A DNA stretch of 15,952 nucleotides from Rickettsiales bacterium. Lineage in GTDB: Bacteria; Pseudomonadota; Alphaproteobacteria; Rickettsiales; UBA1997. Every line of letters begins with the position of its first letter. Position 1 is the stretch's first letter. A program made the translations under genes and the position numbers. Positions 6,212 through 14,018 of this stretch are shown here, piece after piece. Location: NCBI GenBank assembly GCA_031283795.1, contig JAITBB010000047.1, positions 1 through 15,952 of the forward strand, written 5' to 3'. A model generated the notes under the pieces. It was not told the origin of the DNA. It saw only the letters and a list, made by a program, of their open reading frames with translations, and made no database searches.

Positions 6212-7231
6212 ATGCAGTTTATAGATGAGGCCGACATATGTGTGAAGGCCGGTAGGGGTGGGAACGGAAAGGTTGGGTTCCTCAGACTGAAATACAGACC
6301 AAAGGGTGGTCCAGATGGCGGTGATGGTGGTAGAGGTGGTGATGTCCTGTTCAGAGCGAACGCTGATCTAGATACTCTCCTAGAGTTTAGGTATAGAAGG
6401 GTCTTCGAGGCTGAGAATGGGAAAAATGGTGGTGCATCCTGTAGAACCGGTAGGAGTGGTAAGGACCTGATCATAGACCTACCGATCGGTACCCAGATCT
6501 TCTTTGAGGATGGCAGCCTATTCTTTGATATTAATAGGGACAATGCTGGGGTTCGAGTTGCTAGAGGTGGTAATGGGGGCTTTGGCAATGCAAGGTTTAA
6601 ATCGGCTACAAATCAGGCGCCAAGAACTGCTAATCCGGGAGAAGAGGGAGAAGAATTTAATCTTTCTCTGAAACTAAAGTTATTGTCGGACATTGGTCTC
6701 ATCGGACTCCCAAATGCTGGAAAATCAACATTTCTATCGTCTGTCACCGGCGCCAGGGCGAGGGTAGCTGACTATCCATTTACTACCACGGAGCCGCAGC
6801 TTGGTATGGTTTCTACAGAGGAGTTTGAATTTGTATTAGCCGATCTGCCCGGGCTCATTGAGCATGCCAGTGAGGGCAGGGGACTTGGAAATAGATTTCT
6901 TAAACACATTGAGAGGTGCTCGGCTCTATTGCATCTCATAGATAGCACCTCCCAGAATCCCGAAGAAGACTATGAGACGGTGAGAAAAGAAGTTGAGTCC
7001 GAAAAATACGATATTTCCGGTAAAACAGAGTTTGTAGCTCTGACTAAGGTGGACCTCATCGACTCTGAGTCATTGGCTAGGGCAAAGGAAGATCTGGAGG
7101 AAAAGATAGGGAAGGGGGTCTACACAATATCATGCGCGACCAGATTTGGCCTGGAAGATATGCTTTCTGCGCTGGGAAGACATGTAGAAAACTCTAGGCG
7201 GACAAGGATTGATATTCGGCAGAAAGCCTAG
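6212..7231 (+). CDS. obgE: GTPase ObgE/CgtA
   Basis: ObgE is a conserved GTPase that acts in late assembly of the large ribosomal subunit and in stress control. This copy has 339 residues, the usual size. Residues 1-158 form the Gly-rich Obg fold (GGRGG, GGNGGFGN patterns), followed by the GTPase domain with G1 GLPNAGKS (165-172), switch YPFTTTEP (188-195), G3 DLPG (211-214) and G5 SCAT (307-310). G4 reads TKVD (278-281) rather than the consensus NKxD, which may alter nucleotide affinity. There is no glutamate-rich C-terminal tail. The ATG is 8 nt after the tRNA-Leu CCA. The only Shine-Dalgarno-like bases (AGG, 6203-6205) overlap the tRNA end, so after tRNA cleavage the message would be almost leaderless. 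The stop codon directly abuts that of the convergent glycosyltransferase gene. Confidence 0.97.
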   Translation: MQFIDEADICVKAGRGGNGKVGFLRLKYRPKGGPDGGDGGRGGDVLFRANADLDTLLEFRYRRVFEAENGKNGGASCRTGRSGKDLIIDLPIGTQIFFEDGSLFFDINRDNAGVRVARGGNGGFGNARFKSATNQAPRTANPGEEGEEFNLSLKLKLLSDIGLIGLPNAGKSTFLSSVTGARARVADYPFTTTEPQLGMVSTEEFEFVLADLPGLIEHASEGRGLGNRFLKHIERCSALLHLIDSTSQNPEEDYETVRKEVESEKYDISGKTEFVALTKVDLIDSESLARAKEDLEEKIGKGVYTISCATRFGLEDMLSALGRHVENSRRTRIDIRQKA

Positions 7232-8176
7232 CTAATTCCAGTGATTTAGGAAGCCCAGTGGAAATTTGTAAATGATTTTGTGGGTTTTCTCATCCTTCCA
7301 GTCTGTATAGGCAAGATAATTCCAGAACATTTTTTTGTATCTGTTCACGATCCTATAGGAAGGGATATGAAATATGGATCTATAGATATTAGCCGGTTTC
7401 TTGTCAGCAACAAAGTGCATCATCCTAGGATGGGCCGCGCTATCCCTGAGGTCTGCCAAAAGTCCGCTATCTTTTATCTTTATTCTATTTTTCCTAGTGG
7501 TATAGTAGGAGATTAAAAAACTCCATCTAAAACTGATTGGTTTTATTCCCTGGTAGTAGACTAAATTTATAACATCCTGATCTTTAAATTTGAGCTCCGG
7601 ATATTTTGCCATACACTCCAGAGATTTTTTCTCAATGCTGTTTTCTCTTATTTTGGCTAAATTCATCAGCATGAGACCAGAGTTAAAGTATATCTCATGA
7701 TCGCCAAATGGGTAATCATTCTCACTCACTTTACAGTCCCTTGAAAAATGCTCTCTAATTTTTTCCTTGTCTTTGCTCCAATCAATGCAGTTTCCCGTGT
7801 AATAGTCGTCGATGTTTTCACGCCATAGATCCTCTGGACTACTCAGAAATGTCACATCACAGTCTGTGTATATGACTTTGTCAAGATTTGGCAGCAGAGA
7901 AGCCATTCTAAGTCTATAGCACATGGGATCCCTGAACACTGCATCCTCTCCGGGGCCTACGTCCAGAAATTCTATTTTGCAGTCTTTTACAGTATCCTTC
8001 AGCTTAGCTATTCTTCTTCGACTTTCCTCCCTAAGATTTTTCTGTATAATGTGGAAATTGTAGAATACTCCTCTATTTTTAGTGTTAAGTAGAATAGAGA
8101 CCATAGTTTCCGCGCAGTAGTGAGCATAGGCATTGTCGCAGGTCAGAGCAATGTGTATATTTTCCTTTGTTATCAT
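7232..8176 (-). CDS. Glycosyltransferase family 8 (LPS-core-type hexosyltransferase)
   Basis: This 314-residue protein is a retaining sugar transferase that likely uses UDP-hexose to extend lipopolysaccharide core or another surface glycan on the cytoplasmic side. Family 8 marks are an N-terminal IHIALTCDNAY strand (7-17), the DxD metal/nucleotide site YTDCD (103-107), FNSGLMLMN (164-172), DQDVIN (199-204) and a C-terminal HF...KKP (254-261), the usual HY-x-G-x-x-KPW in altered form without the Trp. Length and order match WaaJ/RfaJ-like enzymes, but the acceptor cannot be told from sequence. It lies 19 bp downstream of dnaA on the same strand and is probably co-transcribed with it, an unusual pairing. 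No clear ribosome-binding site precedes the ATG. Its stop is immediately adjacent to the obgE stop, so the two convergent transcripts must overlap or end inside the opposing gene. Confidence 0.93.
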   Translation of the reverse strand: MITKENIHIALTCDNAYAHYCAETMVSILLNTKNRGVFYNFHIIQKNLREESRRRIAKLKDTVKDCKIEFLDVGPGEDAVFRDPMCYRLRMASLLPNLDKVIYTDCDVTFLSSPEDLWRENIDDYYTGNCIDWSKDKEKIREHFSRDCKVSENDYPFGDHEIYFNSGLMLMNLAKIRENSIEKKSLECMAKYPELKFKDQDVINLVYYQGIKPISFRWSFLISYYTTRKNRIKIKDSGLLADLRDSAAHPRMMHFVADKKPANIYRSIFHIPSYRIVNRYKKMFWNYLAYTDWKDEKTHKIIYKFPLGFLNHWN

Positions 8177-8195
8177 GATCGACTATTCTGCTCTG

Positions 8196-9668
8196 CTAGG
8201 TTCTTCTGATGCTATTGATTAGCCTGGAGATGGTGCTGGAAATTTCTGGATTTGTCTCCATGGATTTTCTTATGTTGGCTATTCCATGTATAACGGTTGC
8301 ATGACTTCTACTGCCAAACTTTTTCGCTATATCCATAAGACTCGCCGACGTGAGCTCTTTACTCAGATACATGGCCATATGTCTTGGGACTATAAGGCTT
8401 TTCAGCCTTCTTTTAGATTTCAGATCGGATATGGGAATATTAAAGTGCTCTACGACTTTCTCCTGAATAGACTCGATGGTAATCGCCTCCTCACTCTGAC
8501 CCATATTGTCGATCAGTATATTCTCAACACTATCTCTATCCATTTTGGTGCCCATTATTCTCTGGTTGATAAGTAACCTCCTGAGACATCCCTCTATCTC
8601 TCTACAGTTCTTAACCACCCTTTCGGCCAGAAACATCATAATATTGTCGTCAATACTAAGACCCAAGTCCATAGACTTTCTTCTTATTATATCTAATCTA
8701 AGTTGATAGTCAAACTCCCTAATATCCACTATGAGCCCGCCATTCATCCTGGATTTCAGTTTCTCATCCAGACTCTCAAGACTAGTCGGAGCTCTATCAC
8801 AGACCAGAACAATCCGCTTACCCTCCGTCAGTAGAGTGTCGAATGTGTAAAAAAATTCTCTCTGGGTTTTTTCCTTTCCTGTAATGAACTGTATATCATC
8901 GACCACCAGAACATCCACATTTCTAAATCTATTTTTAAAATTGTTTATATCCTGATTCTGAAGAGCCTGAACAAAGAGGTACATGAATCTCTCAGCCGAC
9001 AGGTACACTATCTGCTGCTCCGGTTTCTTTTTTTGTAGATCCCAGGCTATGGCCTGGGCCAGATGTGTTTTACCTAGACCCACACCGCCATATATAAACA
9101 GAGGACTAACATCGTCTCTACCGTGGCCATTGGTATCCACAAAGTCCCTGGCCACTTCAAAGGCCAGTCTATTTTGGGAACCCACAACATAGTTGTTGAA
9201 AGTATAGCTCCTGTTAAGTTCTACTCCAATGTTGTAGAGGTTTTTATGCTCCGAAAAACTACTTATTCTTTCGTCGATCCCGGTGGAATTACACTGCTCA
9301 CCGGATAAACCGGTTTCCAGTACTCCCTCACTCCTGTTTCGATCAACCACAAATTCGAATGATACCAGCTTTGGAAAATGATCCAAAAGTATCTGTTTTA
9401 TACCCTTTTTCAGGCAAACTCGTCTACCATCAATCTTTCCATATTTGCCAGAGAAGTATTCTCTGAGAATCCAGTCCCGGATGAAATTTGTTGAAACAGA
9501 CATTACGATCTCATGGTCATTTAGCGAGACAAGGCCTATTGAAGATAGCCACCCGTCATATACGTCACCTCCAAATTCATTTCTAAGGGTATTGCGAACG
9601 CCGGACCAGATACTAAAATCAGCCTCGTTATTTGAAAAATCTCCGTCAATGATCCCGCTAGTCGGCAT
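8196..9668 (-). CDS. dnaA: Chromosomal replication initiator DnaA
   Basis: DnaA binds DnaA boxes at the origin, melts DNA and helps load the DnaB helicase. At 490 residues it is normal in length. It has domain I (about 15-100), a variable linker, the AAA+ domain with Walker A GGVGLGKTH (194-202), Walker B VLVVDDIQ (253-260) and box VII KLKSRMNGGL (303-312, Arg307 the likely arginine finger), then domain IV (about 395-490). The helix-turn-helix signature reads DIAKKFGSRSHATVIHGI. Compared with E. coli, Ser455 stands where Asp433 should be, Ala457 for Thr435 and Met445 for Pro423, while His456 (His434) is kept; these positions contact the DnaA box in E. coli. The usual PPDYE after box VII is EFDYQ. 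The ATG is the first possible start, because an in-frame TAA lies 4 codons earlier; no ribosome-binding site is visible. Confidence 0.98.
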   Translation of the reverse strand: MPTSGIIDGDFSNNEADFSIWSGVRNTLRNEFGGDVYDGWLSSIGLVSLNDHEIVMSVSTNFIRDWILREYFSGKYGKIDGRRVCLKKGIKQILLDHFPKLVSFEFVVDRNRSEGVLETGLSGEQCNSTGIDERISSFSEHKNLYNIGVELNRSYTFNNYVVGSQNRLAFEVARDFVDTNGHGRDDVSPLFIYGGVGLGKTHLAQAIAWDLQKKKPEQQIVYLSAERFMYLFVQALQNQDINNFKNRFRNVDVLVVDDIQFITGKEKTQREFFYTFDTLLTEGKRIVLVCDRAPTSLESLDEKLKSRMNGGLIVDIREFDYQLRLDIIRRKSMDLGLSIDDNIMMFLAERVVKNCREIEGCLRRLLINQRIMGTKMDRDSVENILIDNMGQSEEAITIESIQEKVVEHFNIPISDLKSKRRLKSLIVPRHMAMYLSKELTSASLMDIAKKFGSRSHATVIHGIANIRKSMETNPEISSTISRLINSIRRT

Positions 9669-9776
9669 AGAGAAATTTTAAAAACCATGTTCCTCATCCT
9701 AGGGTCAAACGAAGAATTAGTAAAGTACATTTTTTCTAAAAAAAAAATCATTCTCTATTGACAAGGCTTTTAATTG

Positions 9777-9807
9777 ATTATCAGATAACGTTCTTTTTAT
9801 TAGACAA
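9777..9807 (-). promoter_or_regulatory. Candidate dnaA promoter
   Basis: On the minus strand TTGTCT (plus 9802-9807) and GATAAT (plus 9777-9782) are separated by 19 bases, giving a leader of about 100 nt. The spacing is longer than ideal; a second -35-like TTGTCA lies nearer the gene but has no good -10. Confidence 0.3.
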
Positions 9808-9832
9808 ACGCCCCAGAATAAGGAATAATAAA

Positions 9833-9841
9833 TTATCCACT
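9833..9841 (+). promoter_or_regulatory. DnaA-box-like site
   Basis: TTATCCACT matches the DnaA box TTATNCACA at all but the last base. It lies upstream of the dnaA promoter candidate, where an autoregulatory site would be plausible. It is a single copy, and the encoded DnaA may not have the E. coli specificity. Confidence 0.35.
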
Positions 9842-9904
9842 CTAATGAATAAATGATAAAAACAACTAGATAGAGAGAAAGAGTTTGAAAAACATGTAAA
9901 TCCA

Positions 9905-11719
9905 CTAGATATCCCAATTTCCCCTTTTTTTTCGATGATCTCCGACATTCTTAAATATATAGTACTGCTGGATGACCGTTATTACATTGTTTAGAATCCA
10001 GTACAACAACAGCCCACTTGGGAATGAAGAAAAAACAAACATAAATACTAGCGGCATAAACTTTGTTATACTGGAGTTTATTGCCATGGTGCTCTTTGGC
10101 TGGCTCTGTGGCGTCCCCATCATTCGTTCATGGAATGTTTGCTGCAGGTACATCGTGAGCGCCATGATACATGGTAACAGGCCAACTCTAGGGCGTGTAT
10201 AGGGCAGTAGGCCAAATAAATTCAATATATTTGTGGGATCTGCACTCGACAGATCTCTGATAAACCAAAAAAACGGTGCCTGTCTCATATTCAGGCTGAC
10301 GGATATGACTCTGTAGAGCGAGAAGAAGACGGGAATTTGCACGACTATGGGCACTATAGAGGCAAAGGGATTTAGATCATATTTCCTGTACATCTTGGTA
10401 ACCTCATGGCGAAATTTCTCGCTGTCCTTACCATACATAGCCTGCAGAGTTTTTAATTTAGGCTGTATATCCTTCATCAGATCCATCGTAATGAAAGCTT
10501 TTTTCACAACGGGGTAGAGAACAATTTTGATGAACACAGTCAACAGGACTATGGCCAATCCAAAATTCCTGGTCATTCTGTACAGGAAATTGAGAATACC
10601 ATTCAGTGGCCTTGCTAGAAAGTGAAATAGCCCAAAGTCGACGCTTCTGTCAAAGAGTTTGATGTTCTTGCTCTTCGAATAGCCCTTCAGAACTCCCAGA
10701 TCTTTGGCTCCGGCAAATATGCTGATATTGGCGCTGACGCTGGAGCCGGCCCGGACCTCCTCGATCTCTGGAGATGTGAGTTGTACTCTGATGGCCTCTT
10801 TTCTCTCCGAAAAAATTGCCTTTCTATCCACGGTGCTGTCAGCTATCAGAGCCATTAGCCAATACTGACTGGTTACACCGGCCCAGCTGGTTTTGCTGAG
10901 TTCGATGTTGGCATTTTTTATCCTCTTTGGCTTTATTTCCTGTATTTTGCCGTCGAATACTCCTAGGCCACCACTAAAGTGAAACATCTCGTGTTTTGTT
11001 TTGATCCGGGGGTTCTTTCTTCTGATTTGCCAGAGTGGGCTCAGGGAAATTCCCTGGTTACCGCTATTTTCGACACTCTGCTCTACGTTCAACATATATT
11101 TTTCGTCAATGGAGAGCCTAACCCGAAATTTTTCAGTGTCAGTGCCGTAGACCAGGGTGATTTTCCTGTCTCCGCTGCCCACTTCACCCCTCTCTCTAGT
11201 CTCTATGGCCCAGAAGGAATTCTCGTTCGGAACCCTTGGGTCCTTGGAAATTGACTGCCATCCAATGGAAATAGTGCTTTTTTTGGGCTCCAGAAGCCTG
11301 ACGTTTCCAGTCTCATCGTTGTATTTTTTAAGGAACAGACTATCCAGCACTAGCCCTTTGGTGTCCATCCTTAGTTTTATATGCTCATTCTCAAGAAAGA
11401 CGTATCTGGGTCTCAGGAATTTGGTGCCAACCCCATTACTGCCACTGGTGGGTTCACCGTCGGAGAGCTCTATCAGAACTTCTTCAGAATTGTCATCACT
11501 ATCCTCTGTGGAGGTGTTGGATTCAGAAATGGCTCTTTCTCTCTGCTGCTCAGCAACTTTTCTCATCAGCGGTCTGATGATGACAAGATCATTAACCGTA
11601 AACACAAAAATAAAGAGAGTTAGTGTTCTAATCAAACTTCTTTGGCCCGTTTTACTTTTAGATTCCTGTCCAGATCTATCGTTTTTTATCCTATCATCCT
11701 CTGGATTTATATTTTTCAT
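9905..11719 (-). CDS. yidC: Membrane protein insertase YidC
   Basis: YidC inserts and folds inner-membrane proteins, alone or with SecYEG. This copy has 604 residues. An unusually long hydrophilic N-terminus of about 27 residues precedes the first membrane segment (28-49). An acidic linker (67-97) follows, then the periplasmic domain (about 105-350) and the conserved 60KD-IMP core with segments near 362-380, 386-408, 453-475, 510-526 and 552-580. Core motifs include MDLMKDIQPKLKTLQ (412-426), QIPVFFSLYRV (461-471) and APFFWFIRDLSSADP (481-495). The motif usually read as NP-GGCLP is NPFASIVP here (450-457). The basic tail (HRKKRGNW) is typical for ribosome contact. The ATG has no clear ribosome-binding site. 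It is divergent from the carboxypeptidase gene with only 67 bp between, so both promoters share that space. Confidence 0.97.
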   Translation of the reverse strand: MKNINPEDDRIKNDRSGQESKSKTGQRSLIRTLTLFIFVFTVNDLVIIRPLMRKVAEQQRERAISESNTSTEDSDDNSEEVLIELSDGEPTSGSNGVGTKFLRPRYVFLENEHIKLRMDTKGLVLDSLFLKKYNDETGNVRLLEPKKSTISIGWQSISKDPRVPNENSFWAIETRERGEVGSGDRKITLVYGTDTEKFRVRLSIDEKYMLNVEQSVENSGNQGISLSPLWQIRRKNPRIKTKHEMFHFSGGLGVFDGKIQEIKPKRIKNANIELSKTSWAGVTSQYWLMALIADSTVDRKAIFSERKEAIRVQLTSPEIEEVRAGSSVSANISIFAGAKDLGVLKGYSKSKNIKLFDRSVDFGLFHFLARPLNGILNFLYRMTRNFGLAIVLLTVFIKIVLYPVVKKAFITMDLMKDIQPKLKTLQAMYGKDSEKFRHEVTKMYRKYDLNPFASIVPIVVQIPVFFSLYRVISVSLNMRQAPFFWFIRDLSSADPTNILNLFGLLPYTRPRVGLLPCIMALTMYLQQTFHERMMGTPQSQPKSTMAINSSITKFMPLVFMFVFSSFPSGLLLYWILNNVITVIQQYYIFKNVGDHRKKRGNWDI

Positions 11720-11786
11720 ATATTACTATGTCTACATACAACTAATTGGTGGTGACACTAGAGTATTAAAATAAAAAATCTAGTCT
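11720..11786. promoter_or_regulatory. Shared divergent promoter region of yidC and the carboxypeptidase gene
   Basis: These 67 AT-rich bases must hold the start signals for both genes. On the plus strand TTGGTG and TAAAAT are 15 bases apart, which is short, and no strong pair is visible on the minus strand. Neither gene has an obvious Shine-Dalgarno sequence. Confidence 0.4.
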
Positions 11787-12959
11787 ATGAAGAGGTCTAG
11801 ACATTGTTTTTTGGCCATCGCCTATCTCTTCGGAATGGTGTGGAGAGGAGTAGTTGGGGCGGTGGAAGTTAATTCAGAACACGCTGTTCTGGTGGACTGC
11901 GATACGGGGAACTCACTCTATGAAAAGAGGGCGGATGATATAGTGGCCCCATCCTCTACAACAAAAATAATGACGGCCTATGTGATCTTTGAGATGCTAA
12001 ATGCCGGGCTATTTAGCCTTGATAGCAAGTTTAAGGTGAGTATAAGGGCCTGGAGACAGGATGGAACTAGAATGTTCCTGGAGCCGGAATGGAAGGTTAG
12101 TGTCGATGAACTGTTACAGGGAACCATAGTGGCCTCTGGAAATGATGCGGCTGTGGTGCTGGCGGAGGGAAGTCTAGGTAACATTGGCAGTTTTGTTGAG
12201 AAAATGAATGAAACGGCGAAGGGTCTCGGAATGACAAACACACATTTTGACAATCCCACTGGTCTCTATGAAAAAACACACTACATGTCCGCGCGTGATC
12301 TGGCAACCCTGTCACGTGCCCTGATAGAGGAGTATGAAAACTACTACAGCAGATATTTTTCACAGCAATCATTCACGTTTAACGGCATAGCTCAGAAAAA
12401 CAGAAATTCTCTGCTGGGCGAATATACTGGCGTTGATGGAGTAAAGACTGGTCACACGGACCAGGGAAAGTATACGATAGTCGTGTCGGCCACTAGGAAT
12501 GGAAAGCGGCTTATAGCTGTTCTAGCCAAAGCTGAGACTGAGAAGGATAGAACCGCCGATGCTAAAACCCTTCTGGACTATGGTTTTAGCCAGTATAACT
12601 ACCTTGAACTGTTCAAAAAAGGGGAAGTGATAAAAATCATTGATACATTTTTCTCAAATAGTCGCAGAGTGAAAATATACACCAACAGAGATATCAACTA
12701 TGCGGTCAACAAAGCAGAAACGGATGCTCTGAAGGTACAACTGGTCTATGATAGATATATATTTAGACATATCAATAGAAATGATGTTATAGCACAGCTG
12801 ATCATAGAGGATGGGAATCTAGTGAGCAAGTACGATCTATACGCGGAAAATGGCATTCGAAAACTGGGCAGGTTTGGATTGTTTTTCAGCCTGCTCAGAT
12901 ATAATTTTAGAAAACTTTTTTCTCTTTTCAGACATGAAAACTCCAAAGTTTTGGAATAG
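11787..12959 (+). CDS. dacA: D-alanyl-D-alanine carboxypeptidase (PBP5/6 family)
   Basis: This low-molecular-mass penicillin-binding protein of 390 residues removes the terminal D-Ala of peptidoglycan stem peptides in the periplasm. A signal peptide occupies about residues 1-25. The three active-site motifs are intact: STTK (57-60, nucleophile Ser57), SGN (117-119) and KTG (220-222). Residues beyond about 270 form the family's C-terminal beta domain. The end, rich in Phe, Leu and Arg (GRFGLFFSLLRYNFRKLFSLF), looks like an amphipathic membrane anchor. The gene overlaps lpxK by 26 bp, so peptidoglycan trimming and lipid A synthesis are translated from one message. Its presence means this organism still makes cross-linkable peptidoglycan. 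The symbol is the family name; which alphaproteobacterial paralogue (dacA, dacC, dacF) it matches best is not decided. Confidence 0.95.
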   Translation: MKRSRHCFLAIAYLFGMVWRGVVGAVEVNSEHAVLVDCDTGNSLYEKRADDIVAPSSTTKIMTAYVIFEMLNAGLFSLDSKFKVSIRAWRQDGTRMFLEPEWKVSVDELLQGTIVASGNDAAVVLAEGSLGNIGSFVEKMNETAKGLGMTNTHFDNPTGLYEKTHYMSARDLATLSRALIEEYENYYSRYFSQQSFTFNGIAQKNRNSLLGEYTGVDGVKTGHTDQGKYTIVVSATRNGKRLIAVLAKAETEKDRTADAKTLLDYGFSQYNYLELFKKGEVIKIIDTFFSNSRRVKIYTNRDINYAVNKAETDALKVQLVYDRYIFRHINRNDVIAQLIIEDGNLVSKYDLYAENGIRKLGRFGLFFSLLRYNFRKLFSLFRHENSKVLE

Positions 12960-13902
12960 TAGAAGCCTATCACCCTATAGTGTGTTTCTATATCCATTGT
13001 CTCTGCTATACCGATTAGGATCCATGTTGAGACGTCTGCTAAATCCATATCCCTACCGGTCTAGGGCAACGGTCGTATGTGTTGGTGGTATAAGCACAGG
13101 AGGCTCTGGCAAGACTCCTGTGGCCATAGAAATTGCAAAGATTCTCAGAGATAACTATAAAATCTACTGTTTCTTGACCAAAGGATATGGTGGGAGAAGT
13201 AATGGAATTACTAAGTTGAGCGCCTATAACACCAATGCTTATATTGTAGGTGACGAAGCCCTGCTGCTATTTGAATATGGAGATACATTTGTCTCTAGAA
13301 ATAAAGCTGCAGGCCTGAAATACATAGACAGTTACTATAGCTATGACTATATTATAGTGGATGATGGTCTGCAGAACCCCACCTTCACTAAAAATAGGAA
13401 GATTCTAGTAATAGACTGTGAGTCGGAATTCAATAATAATTTATACATACCGGCCGGCCCTCTGAGAGAGAGTTTCTCAAATATTGTCAGAAGGAATATC
13501 AATTTGGTGCTACTGATCGGGGAGGATAAACACAATGTCGGCGGACTATGCGACAAATATTCACTAACTAGATTGAGAGGAGTCATAAAGCCCATTGCCG
13601 ATAGTGAGTTCAGCGGAAAATATGTGGCCGTCTGTGGCATCGCCCATCCTGAAAAGTTTAGAAGAACATTGACCGACAGTAACATAGAGATTGTGGATTT
13701 TATAGCCTTTGGTGACCATCATAGATATACGGACGGAGATCTGGAGAAGGCTAGGAAGAGTGGCTATGACATACTAACCACTAAGAAGGACTGGGTTAAG
13801 ATTAAAAACCTAAATATTGATAGAAGCAAAATACATGTTCTAGATATTTTTATTGATTTTGAAGACAGAGCAGTTCTAGAAAATGTGCTGCTGTCAAACT
13901 AG
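12934..13902 (+). CDS. lpxK: Tetraacyldisaccharide 4'-kinase LpxK
   Basis: LpxK phosphorylates the 4' position of the lipid A disaccharide precursor at the inner membrane. I chose the ATG at 12934 (322 residues) because the protein then begins MKTPKFWNSR, the normal start of alphaproteobacterial LpxK. The open frame extends back to 12850 but would add 28 unrelated residues inside the carboxypeptidase gene. A membrane-associated N-terminal helix (about 14-30) precedes Walker A GISTGGSGKT (52-61). DDGLQNP (143-149) and YIPAGPLRES (171-180) are conserved family motifs; Asn replaces the His that follows DDGLQ in E. coli. The gene overlaps the carboxypeptidase gene by 26 bp. The organism therefore probably makes lipid A and lipopolysaccharide, consistent with the GT8 gene nearby. 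Confidence 0.96.
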   Translation: MKTPKFWNSRSLSPYSVFLYPLSLLYRLGSMLRRLLNPYPYRSRATVVCVGGISTGGSGKTPVAIEIAKILRDNYKIYCFLTKGYGGRSNGITKLSAYNTNAYIVGDEALLLFEYGDTFVSRNKAAGLKYIDSYYSYDYIIVDDGLQNPTFTKNRKILVIDCESEFNNNLYIPAGPLRESFSNIVRRNINLVLLIGEDKHNVGGLCDKYSLTRLRGVIKPIADSEFSGKYVAVCGIAHPEKFRRTLTDSNIEIVDFIAFGDHHRYTDGDLEKARKSGYDILTTKKDWVKIKNLNIDRSKIHVLDIFIDFEDRAVLENVLLSN

Positions 13903-14018
13903 ATTTCTCGTTGGATCTTCTGCTAGTGCCCACCTCTGTTTATCTGATACTCATCGGCAGCACTCTGGGGTGACTGTGGCCGGTTCTAAACCTCTGGCCG
14001 TTAAAGTGGTGGGCTAGT
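13903..14018. terminator. Convergent intergenic region with hairpin potential
   Basis: This 116-bp gap separates the ends of lpxK and tsaE. GCCCACC (13928-13934) can pair with GGTGGGC (14008-14014) in a long-range 7-bp stem enclosing further GGCC-containing pairs. No T-run follows on either strand, so it is at best a weak bidirectional terminator. Confidence 0.3.

Larger units (their letters stand above)
9669..9904. other. AT-rich region upstream of dnaA
   Basis: This 236-bp gap between the yidC stop and the dnaA start is markedly AT-rich. It holds one DnaA-box-like site, a T/A-rich tract and a promoter candidate for dnaA. It could take part in dnaA autoregulation or replication initiation, but a single box is not enough to call an origin, and in Rickettsia the origin is not next to dnaA. 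Confidence 0.4.

Noticed and set aside
6157..6588. Pro-rich minus-strand frame opposite obgE
   Set aside because: It is the shadow of the Gly-rich codons of the Obg domain.
9669..9904. Replication origin
   Set aside because: There is only one DnaA-box-like site and no cluster or clear unwinding element, and dnaA is often distant from the origin in related bacteria.
9717..9917. 66-codon minus-strand frame after yidC with a hydrophobic stretch
   Set aside because: It starts with TTG, has no ribosome-binding site, and its hydrophobicity is what AT-rich noncoding DNA gives by chance. A small membrane protein is not excluded but is unsupported.
12850..12933. Upstream start for LpxK, adding 28 residues
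   Set aside because: The extension lies inside the carboxypeptidase gene and does not resemble LpxK; the family start MKTP-FW is at 12934.
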